DNA from: Paenibacillus terricola | Lineage (GTDB): Bacteria > Bacillota > Bacilli > Paenibacillales > Paenibacillaceae | Direction of reading: 5' to 3' | Length of the DNA stretch: 64,000 nt | NCBI RefSeq assembly: GCF_014779765.1 | Contig: NZ_JACXZA010000002.1 | Span: 1-64,000, forward strand | In this document: positions 16,040 to 23,602 of the stretch, in pieces | How positions within the stretch are numbered: the stretch's first letter is position 1 | Layout: each line of letters begins with the position of its first letter | The notes under the pieces: generated by a model | What the model was told of the DNA's origin: nothing | The model's input: only the letters and a program-made list of their open reading frames with translations | The model's database searches: none | Made by a program: the position numbers and the translations under genes

Positions 16040-17194
16040 TTGAACATTTTACAAGCATTATTCTTTCCACCGGAGCAGCCAGGCGGCGTCTCCTCGATGG
16101 TGCCGTACATCCAGGAGCGATTCAACCGCGTAGGTTGGACGATGGAGCTGTTCTCGCTGCCGAAGCGAGTTCGGAACAAAGGTCAGGAAGAAGTTCATTT
16201 TGAAACGTTCGACGCTGCAGCATTTGCCGGCAATCCGATCGTGGACAAATATATGCAGACGTATCGGGACTATCTCTGGTGGACGCGGATGCGTATTAAA
16301 CGCTCTTACGATATGATTCATGCGCATCACCCAATAGCTGCGCTTGTGATGAAGCAGCTTTTCCCGGATACGCCAATCCTAATGACGATTCACTCCAGCT
16401 TTGAACGGGAGCTGGTCCTGAACGGCCGCATTCAAGAGGGCAGTACAGAACATCTCTTCCTGACGTCTATTTATCGCGAGTTGGAGCATAAGGTCGATCG
16501 GCTGCTTACTGTATCGGAATCATTCCGACAGTATATGACACCTTATCTGAATCATCCTGACAATGTTATCGTCATTCCGAACGGTTTTGATGAGAAGCGT
16601 TTCCGTCCGATTGCCCACGATAATCAGGTGACGCAGTTCATCACGGTATGCCGCCTTGTACCGGCCAAAGGGCTCGATATTCTGCTTCGCGCGTGTGCGA
16701 AGTTGAAGCAGCAGGGGCATCCGTTCGTGCTGCATATTATCGGTGATGGTCCGATCCGGTCCGAGCTGGAGCAGTTAGCGGTAGAACTGGACTTATATGA
16801 CGAGATTATTTTTTATGGCTATATGCTTCATCCGGAGGAATTCATGCCGTTCTTCGACGTGTTCGTCCTGCCGTCTCGAGCGGAGTCATTTGGTTCTGTG
16901 TTCGCAGAAGCTGCGCTCTGTCTCCTGGCACTTATCGGGACGAATGTGGGCGGGATCGGTGAGCAGATCGAGAATGAAGTGAACGGCTTGCTCGTACCGC
17001 CAGAGGATGTCGATGCGCTCGCGGAGGCGATGGAGAAGACGATTGTCGATCCAAGCTATCGCTATAATCTTGCGCGGACTGCATGGGATAAAGCGAAACG
17101 TGTATACTCGTTGACTCGTGTCGTATCTCAACTGAAGGAAGTTTATGTAAGCTTATCGCCAGAGCCAATAGAGGACGATGACCAGTCGTTTTAG
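16040..17194 (+). CDS. Glycosyltransferase family 4 protein
   Basis: A 384-residue GT-B fold glycosyltransferase using a nucleotide-sugar donor. The N-terminal PPEQPGGVSSMVPYI is the acceptor-side glycine loop; the C-terminal PSRAESFGSVFAEA holds the E-x7-E donor motif, and GLDILLRACAKLKQQG opens the second Rossmann half. There is no signal peptide, so it is cytoplasmic or peripheral. The TTG at 16040 has AGGGGG nine bases upstream. It stands alone, without a polysaccharide cluster, so the acceptor is unknown. Confidence 0.9.
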   Translation: MNILQALFFPPEQPGGVSSMVPYIQERFNRVGWTMELFSLPKRVRNKGQEEVHFETFDAAAFAGNPIVDKYMQTYRDYLWWTRMRIKRSYDMIHAHHPIAALVMKQLFPDTPILMTIHSSFERELVLNGRIQEGSTEHLFLTSIYRELEHKVDRLLTVSESFRQYMTPYLNHPDNVIVIPNGFDEKRFRPIAHDNQVTQFITVCRLVPAKGLDILLRACAKLKQQGHPFVLHIIGDGPIRSELEQLAVELDLYDEIIFYGYMLHPEEFMPFFDVFVLPSRAESFGSVFAEAALCLLALIGTNVGGIGEQIENEVNGLLVPPEDVDALAEAMEKTIVDPSYRYNLARTAWDKAKRVYSLTRVVSQLKEVYVSLSPEPIEDDDQSF

Positions 17195-17209
17195 TGAGGT
17201 TGCATAGAG

Positions 17210-17246
17210 AAAGGGTGAACAGAATCGAATCTGTTCACCCTTTTTC
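17210..17246. terminator. Bidirectional terminator
   Basis: A 14-bp stem aaagggtgaacaga / tctgttcaccctttt around atcgaa, followed by T's; lies between two convergent genes. Confidence 0.9.
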
Positions 17247-17260
17247 ATTCGCGTTAGAAG

Positions 17261-18334
17261 TTACGGTTTGTTATTGCGATCCCGCGGACGCGGCACGGGT
17301 TCTACTCTTCGATGCCGAATAATAAGGACGAGCCAGCCGAGGCTGATCATGCCGAATATCGGATACAACGTGGATAGCAGCGGACCGAACCCGATCTGGC
17401 CTGCCAGATAGCAGAATATAAGGATAATGATCGTGATAATGGAAACGGGCCATTTGACGCGTTGACGAATTTGCAGGGTCAAACCATAGATATCTGCAAT
17501 GAGCGTCGTAAAAATTTCTGCGAAGATGAGAAAAATATAAATCCACTGTGCAGTATGGCCAAGCTGTCTCGCGATTCCGCCCATCGGAATGGCAAACTGC
17601 TGAATGCCAGGCATATGAAGCGAGAGCGCAATATGTCCAGCGAGAAGCATGAAGCCAATACCGATTCCGCCAACGAGGGCGCCCGTCTTGAGCGCGCGGC
17701 GGTCTTGGATGGAAGCGCCGAGCGGAACGAGTACGGCTTGTGACATGGATAGATTGAATGCAGCATACAAGAGCGGAGCACTCCATGCGGCGAACAGCGG
17801 GTGGTCGGTCTGAAGCGTGAGCCAGCGGTCTGATTCCGGCGTCATGAACGTATTGTACATGACGATGCCGGTGAACAGCAGCATCATCGGTACGACGATT
17901 GCGTTAACGGCGAGGATCGCGTTCATTCCTTTGCGAAGCAGGAAGAAGCAGCCGACAATCGTAATAAGCAGACCGGATTGATAAGAGAAGTTCCAATTTT
18001 CCTCGAAAATGGATCCAGCGCCAGCGAGCATTACAGCAGTAACGCCGAGCAAAATGAGCATCATAAAAATGCTGATCCAGCTCCCTAGCCGCTCGCCGAA
18101 CAAGGTTTTGTTCAAATCCTCATAAGAAGCAGCCTTAATATCAGAGCTGATCAGCATCATTTTGGCGCCAAGCCAGATGAATAAGAACGTTGCAAGTGTA
18201 ATCGTGATGGAGCCCCAATAGCCGAAACGGGTAAAAAACTGCAAGATTTCTTGTCCAGTCGCAAAGCCCGCGCCTACAACGGTTCCCATATAAGTAAACG
18301 CCACCTGCAGCACGACGATGATTCGTTTCCACAT
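17261..18334 (-). CDS. ykvI: YkvI family membrane protein
   Basis: A 357-residue polytopic protein with about ten transmembrane helices, resembling the uncharacterised Bacillus YkvI family, distantly related to amino-acid/cation symporters. The N-terminus YMGTVVGAGFATGQEILQFF contains the unwound-helix G-x-G pattern found in LeuT-fold carriers. The C-terminal tail is basic and short. The ATG has GGGGGACGG upstream on the minus strand. The substrate is unknown. Confidence 0.82.
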   Translation of the reverse strand: MWKRIIVVLQVAFTYMGTVVGAGFATGQEILQFFTRFGYWGSITITLATFLFIWLGAKMMLISSDIKAASYEDLNKTLFGERLGSWISIFMMLILLGVTAVMLAGAGSIFEENWNFSYQSGLLITIVGCFFLLRKGMNAILAVNAIVVPMMLLFTGIVMYNTFMTPESDRWLTLQTDHPLFAAWSAPLLYAAFNLSMSQAVLVPLGASIQDRRALKTGALVGGIGIGFMLLAGHIALSLHMPGIQQFAIPMGGIARQLGHTAQWIYIFLIFAEIFTTLIADIYGLTLQIRQRVKWPVSIITIIILIFCYLAGQIGFGPLLSTLYPIFGMISLGWLVLIIRHRRVEPVPRPRDRNNKP

Positions 18335-18437
18335 TTGATCCGTCCCCCGTTTCCGATCCCCTCTATGACAAGGTATGACGGTGGACGGACAGGCATGACA
18401 GGTTGTTGTGACAGTTATCTGAATGTGTTGCGATCAG

Positions 18438-19085
18438 TTAGGTTTCAATAAACAGTTTGATGGACAAAATCTCGTGGCTGTCCGGATCCAGGTCCAACTT
18501 AAGCAGCGAATTGGCCGTCTTATAAGTGAGCAAGTAGGATGATTGCGAATCAGGCTTTCCGAGCGCCTTCACCGCAGCTTCTTCGGAATCGCCGACCTTT
18601 AAGCCGTTCAAACCGGTAACGACATCCTTGGCATAAGCCTCGATGAACAGAACACCTTGGTCTCCGCTGCCGAAGCCGATGGTCAGCCCTTTATACTCCA
18701 AAATATCGATCGGTCCGCTCTCGCTATCCTGCGAATAGTTGTCGGTTGGCGTGCCCAGCTTCTTCTTCACATCAGCTTTCTGCAGGCTTAAAGCGATACC
18801 AGCAAGCGTAGGTTTCGCTTTGTCCCATTTGGGCTCCTGCTGCTTAGGTTTAGGCTTCACAGCGCCTGTCGCTTCCAAGGTCCCGCTGTCCGACGTTCCA
18901 TTCCAATCAGCATTGTTGTTCACAGCTTGATTCGGACCGCTGTTGTTTGTGTTAATCTGGCCTGCAGCGACTGGATCGTTACCAACGACTTGTTCGTCTT
19001 CTGTATGGCTGGATGTCACCGAGCAACCGGCAAGCGTAACCGTTAAAGTCATCGCAAGTATGGATCTCTTCCATGCGTATTTCAT
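18438..19085 (-). CDS. Putative lipoprotein, hypothetical
   Basis: A 215-residue secreted lipoprotein. The signal peptide ends in the lipobox LAGC (Cys at 21). A low-complexity Asn/Thr/Pro linker (about 30-85) follows, then two related segments with the patterns ADVKKKLGTPTDNY and SEEAAVKALGKPDS. These look like SmpA/OmlA-type or stalk-like repeats where a short helix precedes a G-x-P turn. Function unknown. The ribosome site is GGAGGAG. Confidence 0.75.
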   Translation of the reverse strand: MKYAWKRSILAMTLTVTLAGCSVTSSHTEDEQVVGNDPVAAGQINTNNSGPNQAVNNNADWNGTSDSGTLEATGAVKPKPKQQEPKWDKAKPTLAGIALSLQKADVKKKLGTPTDNYSQDSESGPIDILEYKGLTIGFGSGDQGVLFIEAYAKDVVTGLNGLKVGDSEEAAVKALGKPDSQSSYLLTYKTANSLLKLDLDPDSHEILSIKLFIET

Positions 19086-19272
19086 CGCGTTCTCCTCCGT
19101 TCGTACCCGTTATCTCTATCCTATCAGAGATTGGAAATGGGTGTATATAGATATAACGTGAAATTGTGAGGAAAGGTTACGAGAAGAGTTTGTAATGATG
19201 ATCAGAACGGTTGCGCGGCATAATCGTTTATGGTAAGTTATCGGAAAGGGTTTTTCGGAAAGGGGCTTGACT

Positions 19273-19842
19273 ATGGATAAATTAAAACAACGCATATTAG
19301 AGGACGCTTCGGTTCGATCATCGGATGTTCTGAACCTTGATACGATATTGAATCATCAAGTTGATCCAGTCCTGACGATGGAGATGGGGCGGGAGTTCGC
19401 AAGACTATATGCAGAATCGCAAATTACGAAGGTGATTACGGTTGAATCATCCGGTATTCCGGTTGCATTCGCAACCGCTCATGAGCTTGGCGTGCCGCTT
19501 GTGTTCGCAAGACGGAAGAAGACGCTCATTAATGATCCGGATGCTTATGTAGAACGCGTGCCGTCGTTTACGAAGGGGATCGTAACCGACCTGCTCGTCT
19601 CGCGCTCGATGCTGAGTGAAACAGATCGGGTATTGTTCATCGATGACATTATTGCGAACGGTGATGCAGCGCGCGGCCTGGTCAAAATTATAGAGCGTTC
19701 CGGCGCAAAACTTGCCGGTCTTGGAATCGTAGTAGAGAAGTCGTTCCAGGCAGGCGCTAAGGCGCTGCGGGAGCAAGGTTACCGCGTAGAATCGCTCGTT
19801 CGTATCTCCTCGCTGTCGAATGGATCGATAACGTTCGAATAG
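19273..19842 (+). CDS. xpt: Xanthine phosphoribosyltransferase
   Basis: A 189-residue purine-salvage enzyme converting xanthine and PRPP to XMP. The PRPP-binding loop is LFIDDIIANGDAARG; the segment TVESSGIPVAFATAHELGVP matches Xpt. The ATG at 19273 is chosen over TTG at 19267 because AAAGGGG ends seven bases before it. The upstream region has no recognisable purine riboswitch, in contrast to Bacillus xpt-pbuX, and no xanthine permease follows. Confidence 0.93.
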   Translation: MDKLKQRILEDASVRSSDVLNLDTILNHQVDPVLTMEMGREFARLYAESQITKVITVESSGIPVAFATAHELGVPLVFARRKKTLINDPDAYVERVPSFTKGIVTDLLVSRSMLSETDRVLFIDDIIANGDAARGLVKIIERSGAKLAGLGIVVEKSFQAGAKALREQGYRVESLVRISSLSNGSITFE

Positions 19843-19947
19843 CAAATCTTCGCCCATTGACTGATGGTAACATGTGCTGTACTCTTTTCTCCCCGATGGA
19901 TATCGCTTATAATTAATTTGTAAGAGTACGAGAGGGGGCACTAGACG

Positions 19948-20277
19948 ATGGAGATTATGACGAACGACTTTATGAACAAGAAGCTTGCTGCTGCGAAGAC
20001 GCATTTCGAGCGTGCACTCGATTGCAAGCATACGGAATTCGATGATCTATATCCATATATGATTGAGCACCCGCAATTTTTCTGGTATAAGCGTTATGTT
20101 GCTTGGTCCGAGCTGTTGACGATTGTTAAGCTGGCCGAAGAGCTTGGCATGGAATGGCGCGAGCTGTTCTTGGATCACCAGAAGGATTATATTGCGAAGC
20201 GAGTCATGTCCTCTCGTGTACTGGACGAATGGTATGAGACGAATGATTCCAAGGAGCATGTCGATAATATTGGATAA
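19948..20277 (+). CDS. Hypothetical protein, 109 residues
   Basis: A small acidic, helical, Trp- and Tyr-rich soluble protein (FFWYKRYVAWSELLTIVKLA). I do not recognise the family. GAGGGGG precedes the ATG and a TATAAT hexamer lies about 40 bp upstream (near 19908). The 76-residue gene that follows within 40 bp is probably on the same transcript. Confidence 0.6.
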   Translation: MEIMTNDFMNKKLAAAKTHFERALDCKHTEFDDLYPYMIEHPQFFWYKRYVAWSELLTIVKLAEELGMEWRELFLDHQKDYIAKRVMSSRVLDEWYETNDSKEHVDNIG

Positions 20278-20313
20278 GCTCTAATCTTGATCCTGTAAGG
20301 AGCGAAGATCGTC

Positions 20314-20544
20314 ATGATAACGGAAGAGCAGCTGGATGCGTTCCGTCAATCCGGCGAGCCAGTCCGAGTTGTTCGCGATGGCTTGGCTGCGAACGATGTA
20401 TACGGCATTATTGTTGCATGGGATGATTCGAGTCTAGTACTGCGCAAAGTAAACAAGCGTGTTGTCAAGCTGAGCCGAGAATATACGCTCGAGCGTGCTG
20501 CTGATGACCGCAGTGTACCTGATGTTATGCGCGACGAAGACTAA
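20314..20544 (+). CDS. Hypothetical protein, 76 residues
   Basis: A small protein with a predicted beta-rich core (EPVRVVRDGLAANDVYGIIV, then WDDSSLVLRKVNKRVVKLS) that reads like a single SH3-like or Sm-like barrel. It is followed by an acidic tail. AAGGAG precedes the ATG by 13 bases. The family is not recognised. Ends at the terminator 20557-20588. Confidence 0.6.
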   Translation: MITEEQLDAFRQSGEPVRVVRDGLAANDVYGIIVAWDDSSLVLRKVNKRVVKLSREYTLERAADDRSVPDVMRDED

Positions 20545-20556
20545 TAAAGAAAATTG

Positions 20557-20588
20557 AAGGTTGAGCAGCGTTGCTGCTCAACCTTTTT
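20557..20588. terminator. Terminator between convergent genes
   Basis: A 13-bp perfect stem aaggttgagcagc / gctgctcaacctt with a three-base loop, followed by TTTTTG. Confidence 0.92.
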
Positions 20589-20615
20589 GTATGCCCAGAT
20601 ATGCGGTTTGATGCA

Positions 20616-21851
20616 TTAGTGTTGCACTGTGAAATTATCCATCTGACTGCCATCTGATGTAAAAGCGGTATAGGTCAGTGTATCTCCATCTATCGTAATT
20701 GCAGCAAACATTTGCTTGTCATTCTGGAAATGCACCGCATGGTAGAACTGATCTTCTTTCTTCTCATTGAACTTTGGTCCTGATGTATTCGTGACAACGT
20801 AGACTGTCCCAACGTGATCTTTAACTGGCTTATCCGCGGCACCTGTTACTTTGTTGTCCCGCAGCGGATAGGAGCGGGAATATTCGTGATTATGCCCTTG
20901 AAGGACAAGATCGACCTTGTAACGGTCAATAATCTCGCCCCATTCTTTGATCTTCTTATACGTATTGCCTCCATACAACGGCCGATGGATAGCGACGACT
21001 AGCCAAGGCTGCTTCGTAGCAGCTAGATCGGCATCCAGCCAATTGGTCTGCGCACTTATTTCTTCCTCCGTATTCAATACTGCCACATGCACGGTTCCAT
21101 AGTCGAAAGAATAGCTTCCCGCTACGCCATTCACGCCATTATCCGGCAGATTGAAGCGGGCAGTGAGCGGTGTAGAACCTTGCTTCTTCAACACATCATT
21201 ATTGCCGACGACTGGCATGATCGGAATGCTCGCCGCCCAAGGCATAGCCTGTTCAAATAAGTATCGCCAGCCGTCCGGATCATCGGCATTCTCTGTGAAA
21301 TCGCCGTTATGGATGACGAATCGTGCATTCGGATACAGCTCGAATGCTTTATTCAGCGTATTTCCCCAGAGCTTGAAATCAGGTTCGGTCACACCTTGCG
21401 AATCGGCTAAGTTCAAGAAGGTGAAGGAGCTGGTGTCGTCTAGTGCAGCTGTTGTGAACTGTGCAGGCACGCTCCAGCTCTGTGCCTCTCCGCTTCCTAC
21501 GCGATAGGTGTAGGTTGTGCTAGGCATTAAGCCAGTGGCTTCAGCTTTATGTGTTCCGATCTTATTACCATTAATCTCTAGCAGCGTTGTCTGACCTTGG
21601 AAGGTTAGCACTACATCGGTATTCCATGCAGACGCCTCACTGCCGGGCATAAGCTGAACGACGGATGCCGCTTCTGAATCATCGGTCGACCAAGCAAATG
21701 CCCGGGCTTCCGCTGGATTATCTTTGAACGTCGTAACGACCGAATAAGGAAGCGAAACAGGCGATGTCCGATGCTGCTGCAGGAAGAATAATAGAGCAAG
21801 CAATGCAAGGATAACGACGGCAATTGTAACGGTCTGAAGCATCATTCTCAA
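20616..21851 (-). CDS. Purple-acid-phosphatase-like metallophosphoesterase, membrane-anchored
   Basis: A 411-residue exported phosphoesterase. An N-terminal membrane anchor (TVTIAVVILALLALLFFL) is followed by a fibronectin-III-like domain (about 50-150) and a calcineurin-type phosphatase domain with the motifs HNGDFTENADD, VVGNND, AIHRPLYGG and QGHNHEYSRS. This layout matches bacterial purple acid phosphatases that release phosphate from organic esters outside the cell. The start is placed at TTG 21851 because AGGAGG (21861-21866) lies nine bases before it; the upstream ATG at 21872 has no ribosome site. A Pho-box-like sequence lies upstream. Confidence 0.87.
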   Translation of the reverse strand: MRMMLQTVTIAVVILALLALLFFLQQHRTSPVSLPYSVVTTFKDNPAEARAFAWSTDDSEAASVVQLMPGSEASAWNTDVVLTFQGQTTLLEINGNKIGTHKAEATGLMPSTTYTYRVGSGEAQSWSVPAQFTTAALDDTSSFTFLNLADSQGVTEPDFKLWGNTLNKAFELYPNARFVIHNGDFTENADDPDGWRYLFEQAMPWAASIPIMPVVGNNDVLKKQGSTPLTARFNLPDNGVNGVAGSYSFDYGTVHVAVLNTEEEISAQTNWLDADLAATKQPWLVVAIHRPLYGGNTYKKIKEWGEIIDRYKVDLVLQGHNHEYSRSYPLRDNKVTGAADKPVKDHVGTVYVVTNTSGPKFNEKKEDQFYHAVHFQNDKQMFAAITIDGDTLTYTAFTSDGSQMDNFTVQH

Positions 21852-21922
21852 GCGCTTAAGCCTCCTAGCCATAAGTATTGAAGCTAACTATCGCATGATT
21901 GAAGGGTCAGAATCAAATGATT

Positions 21923-21939
21923 TGTTAAGAGAATGTAAA
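21923..21939 (-). promoter_or_regulatory. Candidate Pho box upstream of the phosphatase gene
   Basis: On the minus strand TTTACA and TTAACA are spaced by five bases, the repeat pattern of PhoP boxes. A weak -10 (GATAGT, 21887-21892) lies downstream. The site is in the divergent region shared with the polyphosphate polymerase gene. Only two repeats are seen, so the call is tentative. Confidence 0.45.
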
Positions 21940-22042
21940 CTTTTCAGCGATTATTCAGCTAGCGATAAGAGTATTTTCAAGATGGCCACCTATAATGAAT
22001 CACATCAAGGACACTACATGCGAATGAAATGAGGTGACATCG

Positions 22043-22858
22043 ATGACAACGATCGAACAATTGCGCTACGACGGAATGCAGGAATCAGAGCTGGAGCGCA
22101 AGGCAAGTACGGATAGCCTACTGGCTGTCGAGCCGGCACCTTTGCAAGTGCAGCATTTGAAATTCCGTCACGAACTAAAATACTACGTAAACTACCATCA
22201 GTACTTCATCATTCGTCAACGCCTAAGCGCTTTCATGGCACGAGATAAGCATGCAGGCCCAACGGGTGAGTATCACATTCGCAGCCTCTACTTTGACGAT
22301 GCGGAGAACAAGGCGCTTGCGGATAAGCAAGGCGGATTGCGTGATCGGAACAAATATCGGATTCGCATTTATAACGTATCCGACTCGATCATTCATTTTG
22401 AGAAGAAAATGAAGAAGGACGAGTACATCGCGAAGGTGAAAGATTCGCTGACAAGGGCGGAAGCGGATGCGATCATCGCTGGAAACTATGAATGTTTGAA
22501 CGTTCCATCGAAACCGCTGCGCGCGGAGCTGTATAAGGAGATGACGCAGCGACTGCTAAGGCCGAAGGTCATAGTCGACTATGTGCGAGAGCCTTACGTG
22601 AATGTGAACGGCAACGTCCGAATTACATTCGACAAGCAGCTGCGGACGGGATTGTATTCGACGGATCTATTCAATCCGAATTTGAGCACGGTCAATACGC
22701 TTGATGACAATCTCATTATACTCGAAGTAAAGTTCGACGAGTATTTGCCTTACCACATTCGAGATGCACTGCAGCTTGAAGGCCTGATACGCCAGTCGGC
22801 ATCCAAATATGTAATGTGCCGCAAGTTCCTGAAACTTAACTCATGGGAGGATCAATAA
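22043..22858 (+). CDS. VTC-domain polyphosphate polymerase
   Basis: A 271-residue protein consisting of one VTC domain, the tunnel fold that in yeast Vtc4 makes polyphosphate from ATP. Basic and acidic residues lining the tunnel can be seen in FRHELKYYV, YHIRSLYFDD, KYRIRIYN, FEKKMKKDEYIAK, VDYVREPYV and ILEVKFDEYLP. It is soluble; a membrane partner is encoded next. ATG 22043 has GAGGTG six bases upstream. This gene, the DUF4956 gene and the CotH gene lie within 15 bases of each other and form an operon. Confidence 0.88.
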   Translation: MTTIEQLRYDGMQESELERKASTDSLLAVEPAPLQVQHLKFRHELKYYVNYHQYFIIRQRLSAFMARDKHAGPTGEYHIRSLYFDDAENKALADKQGGLRDRNKYRIRIYNVSDSIIHFEKKMKKDEYIAKVKDSLTRAEADAIIAGNYECLNVPSKPLRAELYKEMTQRLLRPKVIVDYVREPYVNVNGNVRITFDKQLRTGLYSTDLFNPNLSTVNTLDDNLIILEVKFDEYLPYHIRDALQLEGLIRQSASKYVMCRKFLKLNSWEDQ

Positions 22859-22860
22859 TA

Positions 22861-23589
22861 ATGGCAGCAACGACTACAACAACAGTGACAGCAGCCGCTG
22901 ATAACGGTGGAACGAACACGATCTCCGATTTTCTTAAAAGCTCGATTACAGACAACTTCGTCAACGATATCGACCTTTCCAAAATCATTATCACGATGGC
23001 AATCTCATTCTTGATAGGCTTCTTCATCTACTTATTATATAAGCGTATTTTCAGCGGGGTGCTTTACTCCAAGAGCTTCAACGTATCGCTCATTGGCATG
23101 ACGCTCGTTACATCGATGGTCATTATAGCAATCAACTCGAACCTCGTCCTGTCTCTCGGCATGGTTGGCGCACTCAGTATCGTACGTTTCCGTACGCCGA
23201 TCAAAGACCCAACCGACTTGATCTTCTTGTTCTGGGCAGCGGCAGCAGGTATCGTGACAGGCGCAGGCTTCTTCTCGCTCGCAATCGCGGGTTCGGTTAT
23301 TATCGGTCTTATTATGTTTATTTTTATCAAGAAATCGTCTTTCGAAACGCCTTATTTGCTCGTGGTGAACTGCGATGGCGATGACAGCGAGAAAACACTC
23401 ATGGAACAGGTGCATGGTAAAGTAAAACGTTACAACGTCAAACAAAAAACAGTAACGCCGGGCAACATTGAGCTGACACTGGAAGTACGCGTGAAAGAGA
23501 AGGAAAGCGGCTTCGTTAACGCGATTTCGAACCTTCGCGGCGTGAAAAGTGCGGTGCTCATCAGCTACAGCGGCGATTACGTATCCTAA
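22861..23589 (+). CDS. DUF4956 membrane protein
   Basis: A 242-residue membrane protein with about four transmembrane helices in residues 40-155 and a soluble C-terminal ferredoxin-like tail (about 165-242). The conserved stretch SLGMVGALSIVRFRTPIKDP between helices is the family signature. DUF4956 proteins commonly sit beside VTC-domain genes, suggesting a membrane partner that anchors the polymerase or moves the product (inference). ATG 22861 is chosen because GGGAGG lies ten bases upstream; an earlier in-frame ATG at 22843 overlaps the previous gene. Confidence 0.88.
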   Translation: MAATTTTTVTAAADNGGTNTISDFLKSSITDNFVNDIDLSKIIITMAISFLIGFFIYLLYKRIFSGVLYSKSFNVSLIGMTLVTSMVIIAINSNLVLSLGMVGALSIVRFRTPIKDPTDLIFLFWAAAAGIVTGAGFFSLAIAGSVIIGLIMFIFIKKSSFETPYLLVVNCDGDDSEKTLMEQVHGKVKRYNVKQKTVTPGNIELTLEVRVKEKESGFVNAISNLRGVKSAVLISYSGDYVS

Positions 23590-23602
23590 TCGGCGGTGCC
23601 AG

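Noticed and set aside
19086..19272. Purine riboswitch upstream of xpt
   Set aside because: Only a loose tataat-type and atggg resemblance was found; the conserved core and three-way helices are absent.
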